A stretch of 64,000 bases of DNA from Snodgrassella alvi (GCF_002777745.1 NZ_MEIO01000028.1:32512-96511); one strand, 5' to 3'. Numbered from the stretch's first letter, positions 9,332 through 19,551 are shown. The notes: a model not told the origin generated them from the letters alone. A program made the numbers and translations.

Positions 9332-9850
9332 TTATAAGCGAACTTTGCGTCGCGCACACTGTTTTTTTGCTGCTTCAACTGCCTGATTGAGTCTGGCTTC
9401 AGTAAGCGTTCCCAGCAATGCTTGCTTAAACCCGCAGCCAGACGCCTGTACCAATGTATACGGTACCCCACCAACCTCATTACCTAATTGCTTCATCCAC
9501 GCCCGACTATCTGTGCCAATGTAGCGATACAGTGGATAATGTACTGACACTTGCCGAGTAAATCGTTGTAAATTAGCATCATTATCCAGCGCCACTCCCA
9601 CTACAGTAACCACATCTTTACCAGAACGTTGCTGCTGTAAATACCAGCGTGACAACATAGGCATTTCTTTCCGGCATGGCGTACACCAAGTTGCCCAGAT
9701 ATTAACCACAAGTATCGGCTTTTCCGTTGGTAAAACTGCGGCCTTACCTTGAGGCCAACTTTGCAATTCTGCCGCCTGTAAACGAACACAACTTAAAAAC
9801 AAGACACTCAACAAAAAAATTTTCTTTAAAAGCCCGGTAGATTGAGACAT
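9332..9850 (-). CDS. TlpA/ResA-like thioredoxin-fold protein
   Basis: A 172-residue exported thiol-disulfide protein. A signal peptide (LLKKIFLLSVLFLSCVRLQA) precedes a thioredoxin fold with NIWATWCTPCRKEMP, carrying the WCxxC active site near residues 54-58, and the cis-proline motif GGVPYT near residue 127. A second cysteine pair region (ASGCGF) follows. It probably reduces disulfides in the periplasm, for instance in cytochrome c maturation or protein repair; the partner is not visible here. It stands alone. Confidence 0.85.
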   Translation of the reverse strand: MSQSTGLLKKIFLLSVLFLSCVRLQAAELQSWPQGKAAVLPTEKPILVVNIWATWCTPCRKEMPMLSRWYLQQQRSGKDVVTVVGVALDNDANLQRFTRQVSVHYPLYRYIGTDSRAWMKQLGNEVGGVPYTLVQASGCGFKQALLGTLTEARLNQAVEAAKKQCARRKVRL

Positions 9851-10142
9851 ACCCTTACCTGAATATTACATTTTAATAGCGTTAATTATAAAATATTTCC
9901 CATACAATATTACTAATACAATTTCGTTATACTAACTACTAACGCAGTAGTTACCATTCTTTTTTTCTATCCTTGCTGCATTAATCAACTGAATCATGTA
10001 ACTAAATCAGATAATTTATTTATATCAACCACAACAAAATTAGTTTAACCTTTAGAATAATTAATAATACTTGTCAAAATTTGAAGTTTCGTCCACACTT
10101 ACCATTTAGATTTTTCATTTCTTTAGAAGTTCAGGGATAATC

Positions 10143-10499
10143 ATGACTGATACCGTCATACTGTACCACAACCCGAATTGTTCCAAATCGCGCGCTGCTC
10201 TGTCTTTACTTCAGGTACGCAATGTCGACACCAAAGTCATTCCCTACCTGACCGAACCATTAACCGAAGCACAGATTCGCATATTGAAACAGAAACTTGC
10301 GATTAGCTCTGCGCGGGAAATGATGCGCAGCAAAGATGATTTATTTACAAAACTAAATTTGCTTGATGCTGATGAAGATACACTAATAGCAGCCATGGCA
10401 GCACATCCAATACTAATAGAAAGACCAATAGCAGTAATCGGTGAACATGCGGCTATAGGTCGTCCGTTAACCAATATTGAAGCTTTACTTGAACAGTAA
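10143..10499 (+). CDS. ArsC-family arsenate reductase-like protein
   Basis: A 118-residue protein of the ArsC/YfgD glutaredoxin-dependent reductase family. The active-site segment YHNPNCSKSRAAL holds the catalytic cysteine near residue 12, and the C-terminal part has HPILIERPIAVI and AAIGRPLTNIEALL, typical of the family. No arsenical resistance genes are nearby, so the physiological substrate may not be arsenate. The stop codon abuts the start codon of the next gene, so the pair is translationally coupled. Confidence 0.9.
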   Translation: MTDTVILYHNPNCSKSRAALSLLQVRNVDTKVIPYLTEPLTEAQIRILKQKLAISSAREMMRSKDDLFTKLNLLDADEDTLIAAMAAHPILIERPIAVIGEHAAIGRPLTNIEALLEQ

Positions 10500-11159
10500 A
10501 TGATCTCCAGCACACGTCTTGGCTTCTGGTACTGTTTGCGCAGTGTTATCATTGCAGGTGCCTTGTTTATTGGAACCAACTATGCCATCAGTGTTGCTAT
10601 AGTTTATCAGTTCAGTCATCCGCAAGTACTCAGTGAAGCCGATGCAGCAATTGTACTTGGTGCAGCAGCATGGGATAAACGCCCTTCTCCGGTTTTTCGC
10701 GAACGCATTAATCATGCCATCCATTTGTACCGTACTGGCAAAGTAAAAAAAATTCTGTTTACTGGCGGCAGCCCCAAACCCGGTTTTATGACTGAAGCCG
10801 CAGTTGGTCGGCGCTATGCAATTCGCAACGGCGTTGATGCCAATGATATTATCTACGAAAACCATTCTCGGGATACTTGGCAGAATCTGGTTAATGCACA
10901 GATAATTGCCGAGGATAATGATTTAAACAGCTTTATCATCGTCAGCGATCCCTATCATCTGGCACGTGCTAACTTCATTGCACGTGACTTGGGGCTGCAT
11001 GCTCAGGTTTCACCTACCCCAACCACCCGTTATACCGCCACCCAGTCTAAATTACGCTTTTTAGCACAGGAAAGCTATACACTGATGATGTATCAATGGG
11101 TAAAGTATCTGGCGCGTTTTCCACGGCTTATCCATATGCTAAGCACCAAAATTTTGTAA
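10500..11159 (+). CDS. YdcF/SanA-like DUF218 protein
   Basis: A 219-residue inner-membrane protein with one N-terminal helix (CLRSVIIAGALFIGTNYAI) followed by a DUF218 domain. Motifs are ADAAIVLGAAAWDKRPSPVF, KILFTGGSPKPG, ENHSRDTWQNLVNA and IIVSDPYHLARANFIA, which match the YdcF/SanA/ElyC family, some members of which affect envelope polysaccharide metabolism. Its ATG directly follows the stop codon of the ArsC-like gene with zero spacing. Cytoplasmic or periplasmic orientation of the domain is not certain. Confidence 0.85.
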   Translation: MISSTRLGFWYCLRSVIIAGALFIGTNYAISVAIVYQFSHPQVLSEADAAIVLGAAAWDKRPSPVFRERINHAIHLYRTGKVKKILFTGGSPKPGFMTEAAVGRRYAIRNGVDANDIIYENHSRDTWQNLVNAQIIAEDNDLNSFIIVSDPYHLARANFIARDLGLHAQVSPTPTTRYTATQSKLRFLAQESYTLMMYQWVKYLARFPRLIHMLSTKIL

Positions 11160-11442
11160 TTATTTTAAGCTTACTATTTTCCTGTATATACATATCCTTT
11201 TATTACACGCACTTATAACTGGAATCAATGACAACAGTTTTAGCGAAGCAGAATAATTTGCACTATTATTTCTCTCAGTACGTCATAGAGATATCAATAA
11301 ACACAATCGGATAATTATTTTGCTTTCTGTTACTCTGACTAACAAGCCCCACAAAAGACCATTAACCTCACCCGTCAATCGATAGTATGATTATTCCCTA
11401 AAACTCAATCATTCAACACATCCATTAGCAGAGGATCAAATC

Positions 11443-12732
11443 ATGGATCGAAACCAGCAACTCTTCGAACAGGCAAAAATCATTATTCCGGGCGGAGTAA
11501 ATTCCCCAGTACGTGCTTTTGGCAGTGTTGGCGGTATCCCTCGCTTTATTAACAAGGCACAAGGTGCATATATATGGGATGAAAACCAGAGCCGTTATAT
11601 CGATTATGTTGGTTCATGGGGACCAGCTATTGTTGGACACGCGCATCCAGAAGTAGTTGAAGCAGTCTGTCATGCTGCCGAAAATGGTCTTTCTTTCGGA
11701 GCACCCACCGAAAATGAAATCCGCATAGCCGAAGAAATTCGCCATATTGTGCCCAGCATGGAGCAAATTCGTCTGGTCAGCTCCGGTACTGAGGCCACCA
11801 TGAGTGCGATTCGTCTGGCTAGAGGCTTTACCGGACGCGACAATATCATTAAATTCGAAGGCTGTTATCATGGCCATTCCGACAGCTTGCTGGTTAAAGC
11901 CGGCTCCGGTCTGTTAACCTTCGGCCATCCCAGCTCAGCTGGTGTCCCTGAGGATTTCAGCCGTCATACTTTGGTTTTGCCTTATAATGATGTAGAGGCT
12001 TTACAACAGACATTTGCTAGCAAGGGCGACAGTATCGCCTGTGTAATTGTTGAACCGATTGCTGGCAATATGAATATGATTCCAGCCACAGCTGAGTTTG
12101 TTCAGGCTTTGCGCACTCTTACTGAACAACATGGCAGCGTGCTGATTTACGATGAAGTCATGACGGGTTTTCGTGTTGCTCTGGGCGGTGCACAATCAAT
12201 TCATGGTATTAAGCCTGATTTAACCACCATTGGCAAAATTATTGGCGGTGGCATGCCCGTTGCTGCTTTCGGCGGTCGAGCAGACATCATGTCCTGTATT
12301 TCACCTTTAGGTGCGGTTTATCAAGCAGGCACATTATCTGGCAATCCCGTATGCGTGGCAGCCGGGCTGAAAACACTAGAAATCATACAGCGACCCGATT
12401 TTTATACATCTTTAAGCACACGCACTCAAGAATTAAGTAATGGTTTAGCAGCAATAGCACAAGAAACCAATATTCCATTCTGTAGTCGCAGTATAGGTGG
12501 AATGTTTGGTTTTTACTTTAATACAGAACTGCCAAATTGCTTTGCAGACATGCAACACAGCAATCAGATATTGTTTAAAGAGTTCTTCCATGCCATGCTT
12601 TCACGCGGTGTGGCCTTTGCGCCATCCGCATATGAAGCCTGTTTTGTGTCTGCTGCTCATAGCAGTGAAATCATTGCCGATACTCTTGGGCTGGCCGCAG
12701 AAGTGTTTACCGAAATCGCACGCACCATCTGA
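11443..12732 (+). CDS. hemL: Glutamate-1-semialdehyde 2,1-aminomutase
   Basis: PLP enzyme that makes 5-aminolevulinate from glutamate-1-semialdehyde in the C5 route of haem synthesis. The 429 residues are full length. [19 protein letters not shown] near the start, [16 protein letters not shown] (residue ~110), the GCYHGHSD segment, [17 protein letters not shown] (residue ~233) and the PLP-lysine segment [18 protein letters not shown] (Lys ~264) are diagnostic. A GAGGATC ribosome-binding sequence lies upstream of ATG. Terminated at 12745. Confidence 0.97.
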   Translation: MDRNQQLFEQAKIIIPGGVNSPVRAFGSVGGIPRFINKAQGAYIWDENQSRYIDYVGSWGPAIVGHAHPEVVEAVCHAAENGLSFGAPTENEIRIAEEIRHIVPSMEQIRLVSSGTEATMSAIRLARGFTGRDNIIKFEGCYHGHSDSLLVKAGSGLLTFGHPSSAGVPEDFSRHTLVLPYNDVEALQQTFASKGDSIACVIVEPIAGNMNMIPATAEFVQALRTLTEQHGSVLIYDEVMTGFRVALGGAQSIHGIKPDLTTIGKIIGGGMPVAAFGGRADIMSCISPLGAVYQAGTLSGNPVCVAAGLKTLEIIQRPDFYTSLSTRTQELSNGLAAIAQETNIPFCSRSIGGMFGFYFNTELPNCFADMQHSNQILFKEFFHAMLSRGVAFAPSAYEACFVSAAHSSEIIADTLGLAAEVFTEIARTI

Positions 12733-12744
12733 TATATAAATGAT

Positions 12745-12786
12745 TACCGGCGAATGTCTTATTTGGTTCATGCGCCGGTATCTTTT
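12745..12786 (+). terminator. hemL intrinsic terminator
   Basis: TACCGGCG pairs with CGCCGGTA across a 20-base loop and is followed by TCTTTT, 12 bases after the hemL stop codon. Confidence 0.7.
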
Positions 12787-13177
12787 ACCAGTTCAGTAAA
12801 CGAACATTAACCGCTAGCAATATATTTTCGACTTCTCTTTTCAGCTCTGGTGCCACAATATATCTAATTGAATTTAATAAATTTACCTACAATATCGGTA
12901 ATTTTTGTAATCATTTATCGCCATTTCATGTCTAATTGATATTCACTTTTCCTGCTATATTTACAGCGCAATAAAACCAGTTGCAGACAAATTCTTTAAA
13001 TAGAACACTAAAACTAATAAAAACTTTCTTCCTACGCTACATAATAACTAAAAATTACAATTAATTAACATTAAAAAACAATTAACTAAGTCTAGCCTAA
13101 GTATTTAAAGCCATACTGTGTATTAACAAGAACCAAGATGGTTATTGTCCTAAACTAATTTTTAATGGAGATCTGTC
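12787..13177. other. Intergenic region, promoter of small exported protein
   Basis: About 390 AT-rich bases with no gene. The 3' part should carry the promoter of the next gene, whose ribosome-binding sequence TGGAGAT is just before 13178. Confidence 0.4.
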
Positions 13178-13444
13178 ATGAAAAAAATTACTGCTGCTGT
13201 TGTAAGTGCTATTTTCGGTTTAACCTCTGCTGCTTCTTTCGCCGCTCCTGTTGCTGCAACCACCACTACTACAACTGACACCACTACTGCTACCACCTCT
13301 GTAAAACCAGCAACCAAAACTGTTAAACCAGTTGCTAAAAAAACTCAGGTAAAAAAAGTACACACTAGAAAAGCACATGCCCCAAAAGCTGCTGCCAGCA
13401 CTACTACCACCAAACAAACCACAACCACTACTGAAACAAACTAA
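13178..13444 (+). CDS. Small Thr/Ala/Lys-rich exported protein
   Basis: An 88-residue low-complexity protein. The first 22 residues (MKKITAAVVSAIFGLTSAASFA) are a Sec signal peptide. The mature protein is built of threonine runs flanking a central basic block (TVKPVAKKTQVKKVHTRKAH), giving a strongly cationic, disordered product. A good Shine-Dalgarno and a strong terminator at 13469 support a real, single-gene transcript. Short Thr/Ala/Lys-rich periplasmic proteins of this kind occur in several proteobacteria without an assigned role. Confidence 0.7.
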   Translation: MKKITAAVVSAIFGLTSAASFAAPVAATTTTTTDTTTATTSVKPATKTVKPVAKKTQVKKVHTRKAHAPKAAASTTTTKQTTTTTETN

Positions 13445-13468
13445 GCAGGCTTTAGGTTAACGTTTGAA

Positions 13469-13504
13469 TAAAAACCGTTTCAGAAATACTGAAACGGTTT
13501 TTGT
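13469..13504 (+). terminator. Intrinsic terminator
   Basis: AAAACCGTTTCAG and CTGAAACGGTTTT form a 13-bp perfect stem around a five-base loop, followed by T-rich sequence. It ends the transcript of the small exported protein before the two-component operon. Confidence 0.9.
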
Positions 13505-13573
13505 TATCATAGACATCTCTCAGTCTGATTTAATACAGACTGCCCATTTGTCTATGCGGAAAAATGTTAGCCT

Positions 13574-14236
13574 ATGCGAATTCTACTTCTCGAAGACGAC
13601 AAAATGATTGCAGAAGCGCTAAGCGATATGCTCCATGGTGCCGGCTTTGCTGTCGATTGTGTTACAGACGGCCTAGCAGCAGAAAGTGCATTACAGCCCG
13701 ATATCTACGATATAGCCTTACTGGATATCGGAGTGCCTAAACAGGATGGCCTTAGTGTACTTCGCCATCTGCGTACCAAAAACAGTGACTTACCCGTGAT
13801 TCTGATTACTGCCCGTGATACTGTGGAAGAACGCATTAACGGACTGGACAGCGGTGCCGACGACTACGTAATCAAACCATTTGCTTCTGCAGAATTATTG
13901 GCTCGTATTCGGGCTTTATTGCGCCGGCATTGTGGACATGCCAGCCCAGTACTGAGCAACGGCACAATTACCTTGAATCCGGCTACCAGAGAAGTAAGTG
14001 CCAATGGTGTGGTTACCCGCCTGTCAGCGCGCGAATACGCTCTGCTTTACAGCTTATTGCTACAGCCGGGCACCATATTGTCACGGCAGGAACTGGAAGA
14101 AAAAATTTATGGCTGGAATGAAGAAGTTGAAAGCAATGCCGTAGAAGTAGTAATTCATGGAATTCGCAAAAAGCTTGGCAGCAACGTCATTAAAAATGTA
14201 CGGGGGCTGGGATGGCTAGTAGACCGACGCGTATAG
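13574..14236 (+). CDS. OmpR/PhoB-family response regulator
   Basis: A 220-residue DNA-binding response regulator. The receiver domain (residues 1-~118) has the acidic pair EDDKM, the phosphoacceptor aspartate in YDIALLDIGVPKQDG (near residue 51), the switch threonine in ILITARD and the lysine in DDYVIKPF. Residues ~125-218 are a winged-helix effector (SAREYALLYSLL, SNAVEVVIHGIRKKLG, IKNVRGLGWLV). It resembles the QseB/PmrA subgroup. Its 3' end overlaps the sensor kinase gene by 25 bases, so the two form an operon. Targets are unknown. Confidence 0.92.
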   Translation: MRILLLEDDKMIAEALSDMLHGAGFAVDCVTDGLAAESALQPDIYDIALLDIGVPKQDGLSVLRHLRTKNSDLPVILITARDTVEERINGLDSGADDYVIKPFASAELLARIRALLRRHCGHASPVLSNGTITLNPATREVSANGVVTRLSAREYALLYSLLLQPGTILSRQELEEKIYGWNEEVESNAVEVVIHGIRKKLGSNVIKNVRGLGWLVDRRV

Positions 14237-15603
14237 TATCCTCACTACAATGGCGTTTATTACTGGTTTTAACCATTTTGGTAACCTTTATCGCCATTAT
14301 TGGCGACATTCTTGCCTATCAGACAGCTTTTCGGGAAACTCAAGATTTGCAGGATACCCAACTGGAGCAGATTGCACATTTACTTGACCCACGCAGTTCC
14401 ATACTGCGCCGAGATACACAGGAAGATCTCAACTTTCCCGAAAGTGCCAGAACATTGCCCAAACCTCGTGTACTAGCACAAACGCTTGATTCCCCCTACC
14501 TTAATATCCTGATGGGTGATGACAACGCAGTACAAAATTTGCAACAGCTACCGGATGGCTTTCACAATTTTACCACCGTAGCTCGGCACTGGCGGGTATA
14601 TATCCTTACCCGAGAACACCAACGAATTATTGTTGCCCAGCGCACCGCCTACCGCAATCACATCGCTAAGGACAGCGCACTGAGTGTGGTGTGGCCATTT
14701 CTTATCCTCATGCCCATCTTGTGGCTGTTCACCGCCATCTGGATTCGCCGCTTGTTCCGAGCAACACAAGAAATGAGTACAGAACTAACTGCACGCAATG
14801 CCAACGATTTATCACCACTGGATACCAAGCACGTACCAACTGAAATCCGTCCGTTCATCACCGCACTAAACCGTCTCTTCAGCCAGCTACAGGCTGCAAT
14901 TGAACATGACAAAAAATTTATCAGCCATGCAGCACATGAATTACGCACGCCAATCACAGCACTTACCATACAGATAGGCCGTTTTGACGAACCGGATTTA
15001 ACTATTCAGGAACAACACAAACTCATCAGACAAATCAAAGCCGGTATAGCACGTACCGAACAACTGCTTACCCAACTTTTATCCATGGCCAGAGCACAAC
15101 ATCAGCAACAACAGCACCTTGTGCCGAATAATGTTCACACCGCCCTGATGCCGCTACTGCGCAACCTGATTGCAGAATTACTGCCTCTGGCAGAACAGAA
15201 ACAGCAGAACCTGAGTGTAGACATCAGTGAATACATCAGACTGCCCATCAGCAGCAATGATTTACACACCATTCTGAAGAACATTTTGGCTAATGCCATC
15301 AAATATACACCCGCCAATGGTCATATCTGTATTCACACCAGACAGAATGCAAACAATCAGTTGACTCTATGGATAGAAGACAGTGGCTATGGTATTGCTG
15401 AAACTGAACGAAAACTGGTATTCGAACCGTTTTACCGCATTCTGGGTAATAATGAAAATGGCAGCGGCTTGGGACTGGCCATTGTTAAAACCCTGTGTGA
15501 CCAATGGCAAATTGCCATTGAACTGGCAGACTCAAGCCTGAAAAACAGCGAACAAAAGCCGGGACTGGCTGTTGGCCTGATATTCCGCATCAATAATACA
15601 TAA
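14212..15603 (+). CDS. Sensor histidine kinase (QseC/PmrB-like)
   Basis: A 463-residue inner-membrane sensor kinase paired with the regulator at 13574. Two membrane helices (residues ~14-36 and ~155-180) bracket a periplasmic sensor of about 120 residues. A HAMP-like linker follows, then the phosphoacceptor H-box HAAHELRTPITAL (near residue 245), the N-box ILANAIKYTP, the G1 box EDSGYGI and the G2 box GSGLGLAIVKTL. The signal is unknown. The start chosen overlaps the regulator gene, which is normal for translational coupling. Confidence 0.92.
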   Translation: MASRPTRIVSSLQWRLLLVLTILVTFIAIIGDILAYQTAFRETQDLQDTQLEQIAHLLDPRSSILRRDTQEDLNFPESARTLPKPRVLAQTLDSPYLNILMGDDNAVQNLQQLPDGFHNFTTVARHWRVYILTREHQRIIVAQRTAYRNHIAKDSALSVVWPFLILMPILWLFTAIWIRRLFRATQEMSTELTARNANDLSPLDTKHVPTEIRPFITALNRLFSQLQAAIEHDKKFISHAAHELRTPITALTIQIGRFDEPDLTIQEQHKLIRQIKAGIARTEQLLTQLLSMARAQHQQQQHLVPNNVHTALMPLLRNLIAELLPLAEQKQQNLSVDISEYIRLPISSNDLHTILKNILANAIKYTPANGHICIHTRQNANNQLTLWIEDSGYGIAETERKLVFEPFYRILGNNENGSGLGLAIVKTLCDQWQIAIELADSSLKNSEQKPGLAVGLIFRINNT

Positions 15604-15790
15604 ATTCAAACAAAATATACCGCCATTAATACCTGCTGATATTCATTAAAATTGAATAGCATAAACAATATGCTTAAATATTTATTACCCAGAGCACCAC
15701 TCAAAATATTTCTCTGCAATGCTAACTGCAATGGCCAGATTTCCTTACATCAAACCATACACTAAACTGGTTTTCATTTAGTATAAATTA

Positions 15791-15825
15791 AAAGACAGAA
15801 TTCCCTAGATGAGAATTCTGTCTTT
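15791..15825. terminator. Bidirectional intrinsic terminator
   Basis: AAAGACAGAATTC and GAATTCTGTCTTT form a perfect 13-bp stem. It lies between the convergent kinase gene (+) and upp (-). Confidence 0.85.
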
Positions 15826-15882
15826 ATAATTAGTACATCTCTCACAGTCTACCAACAGACTGATTAAAAACTTACCAATAGT

Positions 15883-16515
15883 TCACCAGTGTTTGGTTCC
15901 AAAAATCTTGTCACCCGCATCACCCAGCCCGGGGATAATATAGCCATTTTCGTCCAGATGGTCATCCAAAGCGGCAGCATAGATAGTCACATCAGGGTGT
16001 GCCTCATTAACCGCTTTCACCCCTTCCGGCGCTGCTACCAGTACCAGTGCCTTAATGTCCTTACAACCTTTTTTCTTAAGCAAGTCAATGGTTGCATTCA
16101 TTGAACCACCGGTAGCCAGCATTGGATCAATAATCAGTGCCGGACGCTTATCCATCTGACTGACAAATTTTTCAAAATAAGGTACTGGTTCCAGCGTTTC
16201 TTCATCACGCTGTAAACCCACCACGCTAATTTTAGCAGTAGGAATTAAATCCAGCACCCCATCCAGCATACCCAGCCCGGCACGCAGAATAGGCACTATG
16301 GTAACAGTCTTGCCTTTAATCTGGTAAGCATCAATCTCACCACACCAGCCCTGCATTTTGACAATTTCCACATCAAAATCGCGGCTGGCCTCATAAGCCA
16401 TTAACCGAGCCAATTCCTTTGTCAACGTACGAAAACGATAAGTACTGCAATCCTCTTCACGCATCAATGACAGTTTGTGCTTCACCAGCGGATGGTCAAT
16501 CACATTAATATTCAT
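15883..16515 (-). CDS. upp: Uracil phosphoribosyltransferase
   Basis: Salvage enzyme that makes UMP from uracil and PRPP. The 210-residue protein reads [18 protein letters not shown], the PRPP loop [15 protein letters not shown] and the C-terminal [19 protein letters not shown], all diagnostic. I set the start at ATG 16515 because GGAA lies about eight bases upstream and because the longer frame would begin with TTG inside that ribosome-binding region. It is the last gene of the minus-strand run from murI, 76 bases after grxD. Confidence 0.96.
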   Translation of the reverse strand: MNINVIDHPLVKHKLSLMREEDCSTYRFRTLTKELARLMAYEASRDFDVEIVKMQGWCGEIDAYQIKGKTVTIVPILRAGLGMLDGVLDLIPTAKISVVGLQRDEETLEPVPYFEKFVSQMDKRPALIIDPMLATGGSMNATIDLLKKKGCKDIKALVLVAAPEGVKAVNEAHPDVTIYAAALDDHLDENGYIIPGLGDAGDKIFGTKHW

Positions 16516-16591
16516 AGCCAGTTCCAAAAAATAATTCCTTAAACACCTAAATCAAAACAGCTACCGGATTATTTGTCCGAACAGAATTTAG

Positions 16592-16903
16592 TCAGACAGA
16601 GGCCAGCAAAGTCTGCAACTCACCAGCTTCATACATTTCCAGCATAATGTCAGAACCACCAACAAATTCACCTTTTACATACAGCTGCGGAATAGTTGGC
16701 CAGTCTGCATATTCTTTAATACCCTGACGGATTTCATCATCTTCGAGTACATTAACAGTATGAAAATCCTTCAAACCTGCTGCCTGCAAAATCTGCACGG
16801 CACGGGATGAAAAACCACACTGTGGAAACTGTTTTGTCCCTTTCATGAACAACACAACCGGATGTTCAGTAACAAGTGTTTTGATTCTTTCCTGAGTACT
16901 CAT
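16592..16903 (-). CDS. grxD: Monothiol glutaredoxin
   Basis: Grx4-type CGFS glutaredoxin that binds and delivers [2Fe-2S] clusters. The 103-residue protein has the [20 protein letters not shown] active site (Cys near residue 28), [20 protein letters not shown] with the cis-proline, and the usual length. The ATG at 16903 is preferred over the one at 16909 because AAGGA directly abuts the latter, giving correct spacing only to the former. It lies 19 bases downstream of rsmB. Confidence 0.94.
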   Translation of the reverse strand: MSTQERIKTLVTEHPVVLFMKGTKQFPQCGFSSRAVQILQAAGLKDFHTVNVLEDDEIRQGIKEYADWPTIPQLYVKGEFVGGSDIMLEMYEAGELQTLLASV

Positions 16904-16922
16904 GTACATTCCTTATTTCATT

Positions 16923-18188
16923 TTACTTAATGCGTGTTAGCACAGCGGCAAAAAAGCCGTCTGTATGATGTTTACCGGTATGTAGCTGCAAATAATCACC
17001 CTGCATCGCGGGCAGAGCATTATCCTTCAGCAAAGCCTGTACCGGCTCAATATGCCAGCCTGTGTTGGCAGCCAGAAAATCATTTAACTGCTGCTGATTC
17101 TCAGCCTCAAGAATACTGCATGTAGCATACACCAGTCTGCCACCCGGGCGTACCAGCGCAGAAGCCGCCTGCAAAATTGACCGCTGCTGTTGCTGCAATG
17201 CCTGTACATTGTCACCACTTTGGCGATATTTTAAGTCAGGATTACGACGCAAAGTGCCCAGCCCGGAACAAGGCGCATCCACCAAAACACAATCAGCTTT
17301 ACCCTTCAAACGGGAAATACGGGCATCATGTTCATTATCAATGCGCTGCGGATGAATATTAGTCAAACCGGCGCGCACCATGCGTGGTTTCAAATTAGCC
17401 AGCCGCTTTTCTGCCACATCTAGCGCATACAGGCGCCCGCTACCAGCCATCATCGCACCCATTGCCAGCGTTTTACCACCGGCACCAGCACAGAAGTCTA
17501 CCGCAATCTGCCCGCGTTTTACGCCGGTTAACAGTGCCAATAACTGGCTGCCTTCATCTTGTACTTCCAACACGCCATCCAAAAACAAAGTGTGACGGTT
17601 TAATGCCGGCTTGTCATATAGTCGGATTCCCCAAGGTGAATAAGGGGTAGCTTCAGCACGCAAGCCCTCTGCCTGCAACACAGCCAGAATCTTATCACGT
17701 TTACCCTTGAGGGTATTAACCCGCACATCTAACGGAGCTGCTTGCATCACACTGCGACCATAATCAATAATCTGATTCTCATCCCAGTTCTGCTGCTGTA
17801 AACAATCAATCAGCCATTGCGGCAGCTCAGCAGTAGTTGTCAGCGCGGCAGCAAAATCAGACTTATGTTTTTTCAATTCAACAAGCCACTGCTTCTCTTC
17901 AGCATCACACAAACTTTCTACAGCATGAACACTTAAACCACGCCCTAAAATGAGTGCTGCTAAAGCCGCACGACGTGGTTTGTTATGCGGTCTGGACAGC
18001 ATCATCTGAATTTTCTGTAAATGACGAATGGCCGCAAACACAGTTTCGGCTATTTCCTGCCGATCTCGAACACCCAGCTTACGCTCGCGTCGAAAGAAAG
18101 CAGACAACACAACATCTGCCGGCTGTCTGAACGTTAACACCTGAGCCAGAGCAGCAGCTGTCAAATCAAGTTGTTGTGCATTTATCAT
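16923..18188 (-). CDS. rsmB: RsmB/NOP-family rRNA m5C methyltransferase
   Basis: SAM-dependent cytosine-5 RNA methyltransferase. An N-terminal NusB-like domain occupies residues ~1-140, and the catalytic domain shows VQDEGSQLLALL, the SAM loop VDFCAGAGGKTLAMG (residue ~230), the motif IV catalytic DAPCSGLGTLRRNPD and motif VI VYATCSI, with both conserved cysteines present. At 421 residues it matches RsmB, which modifies C967 of 16S rRNA in E. coli; a close paralogue of the NOP family cannot be fully excluded. Operon member, six bases after the DUF3108 gene. Confidence 0.88.
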   Translation of the reverse strand: MINAQQLDLTAAALAQVLTFRQPADVVLSAFFRRERKLGVRDRQEIAETVFAAIRHLQKIQMMLSRPHNKPRRAALAALILGRGLSVHAVESLCDAEEKQWLVELKKHKSDFAAALTTTAELPQWLIDCLQQQNWDENQIIDYGRSVMQAAPLDVRVNTLKGKRDKILAVLQAEGLRAEATPYSPWGIRLYDKPALNRHTLFLDGVLEVQDEGSQLLALLTGVKRGQIAVDFCAGAGGKTLAMGAMMAGSGRLYALDVAEKRLANLKPRMVRAGLTNIHPQRIDNEHDARISRLKGKADCVLVDAPCSGLGTLRRNPDLKYRQSGDNVQALQQQQRSILQAASALVRPGGRLVYATCSILEAENQQQLNDFLAANTGWHIEPVQALLKDNALPAMQGDYLQLHTGKHHTDGFFAAVLTRIK

Positions 18189-18194
18189 AATTTC

Positions 18195-18869
18195 TTAAAT
18201 AGCCTTCCCGTCAATTTGGCCACCTTTCAGTTGCAAGGTATAAACCTTACCATTATCCATATAGCTAATCTGTACCGGAATATTCTCAAATTGCGGCGCA
18301 AAAGCATATTCCACTACATTATCACCACGACTAATACTATACTGGCTGATATCAATTTGCCGGCCATTAACCAGCAGTTGCGCATTGCCACGATTACGAA
18401 CTTCATCCAGCAAGTAAACTTTTTTACCATTAGTCAGATAAGTATTTGCGGGCAATTTACCGTGATTAAAGCCCAGTTGCCAGCCGAGTGCAAACATATC
18501 GTATACCGGTCCGTTTACCGCCATATGCTTACTGGCCTCTGAAACCTTTCCATAATCAATACCCTGTTCAGTAAAGCGTGCCTGTGCATAAGGTTTACCA
18601 TAGCGACTATCGATATAGGAAAGCGGATTCAGGATAGAACCATTTACTGTACCAGCAGAAACAAACTGCATTTGGTAAAAAATCAGATTAATCTGGGTAT
18701 TAATCCGGTACTGATCACCTTGTTGTACAAAATCCATGCTTACCGGCAACCCATAACTGTCTACAAACTGCAATTGTGCCCGTTGTGGCAAATCGGCAGC
18801 CTGTGCTACTGGTAGTAATAGTAAACTTACCCAGACAAACAATAGACCCAGCCAGAATTTTACTTTCAT
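18195..18869 (-). CDS. DUF3108 exported protein
   Basis: A 224-residue protein with a clear signal peptide (LGLLFVWVSLLLLPVAQAA, cleavage near residue 24) and a DUF3108-type beta-rich body (ILNPLSYIDSRYGKPYAQARF, YDMFALGWQLGFNHG). The family is periplasmic or outer-membrane associated with no settled function. Between purN (17-base gap) and rsmB (6-base gap), so almost certainly cotranscribed with them; that placement is common in betaproteobacteria and says little about its job. Confidence 0.75.
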   Translation of the reverse strand: MKVKFWLGLLFVWVSLLLLPVAQAADLPQRAQLQFVDSYGLPVSMDFVQQGDQYRINTQINLIFYQMQFVSAGTVNGSILNPLSYIDSRYGKPYAQARFTEQGIDYGKVSEASKHMAVNGPVYDMFALGWQLGFNHGKLPANTYLTNGKKVYLLDEVRNRGNAQLLVNGRQIDISQYSISRGDNVVEYAFAPQFENIPVQISYMDNGKVYTLQLKGGQIDGKAI

Positions 18870-18886
18870 ACTTCTCTCATAGCCTA

Positions 18887-19519
18887 CTAATTTTTCAGGA
18901 AAATCGAATCATCTATATCAGCCATAGATAAATTATTAACTCGATTACCCTCTACAACCAGCTTGCCAGCAACAAAATCAGCCACAGCCTGTGGTAATAA
19001 CTCATGCTCAAGCCGCAATACCCGCTGTGCCAGAGCATCAGCAGTATCATTACCTAGTACAGGTACAACGCCCTGAGCAATGATCGGGCCGCAATCCAAT
19101 TCTGCTGTAACAAAATGAATGGTGCAGCCTGCTACCCGACAACCACTGTCCAGCGCCCGCTGGTGCGTATGCAGGCCGGGGAAAGCAGGCAATAAAGATG
19201 GATGAATATTAATCAGCCTGCCGGCATAATGATTACAGAATTCAGGCGTCAAAATACGCATAAAGCCTGCCAGTACCACCAGATCCGGCTGATAGGCATC
19301 AATCCGCGCCATAAGCGCAGTATCAAATGCTTCACGGCCGGCATAATCCTGATGGCAGATTGTCTCAGTTGCCAAACCATACTGCTCAGCCCACTGCAAA
19401 CCAGCTGCATCAGCCCGATTACTGATTACCGCCACCACTTCTGCCTGCGCAATATTTGCCTCCACCACAGCCTGCATATTACTGCCACGCCCGGAAATCA
19501 GAATCACAATTTTTTTCAT
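18887..19519 (-). CDS. purN: Phosphoribosylglycinamide formyltransferase
   Basis: Folate-dependent GAR transformylase, third step of purine synthesis. Residues show KIVILISGRGSNMQA, VISNRADAAGLQWA, the catalytic region LAGFMRILTPEFC with INIHPSLLPAFPGLHTH, and CTIHFVTAELDCGPII, including the catalytic Asn-His-Asp set. The ATG at 19519 is chosen over an upstream GTG because AAGGT is correctly spaced (about eight bases) only to it. The 210-residue length is normal. It follows murI by 32 bases. Confidence 0.96.
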   Translation of the reverse strand: MKKIVILISGRGSNMQAVVEANIAQAEVVAVISNRADAAGLQWAEQYGLATETICHQDYAGREAFDTALMARIDAYQPDLVVLAGFMRILTPEFCNHYAGRLINIHPSLLPAFPGLHTHQRALDSGCRVAGCTIHFVTAELDCGPIIAQGVVPVLGNDTADALAQRVLRLEHELLPQAVADFVAGKLVVEGNRVNNLSMADIDDSIFLKN

Positions 19520-19551
19520 ACCGTTCACCTTTACTTCTGCTAACAGATAAC

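Noticed and set aside
13178..13444. Histone H1-like DNA-binding protein
   Set aside because: The basic Ala/Lys-rich block resembles one, but a clear signal peptide points to export.
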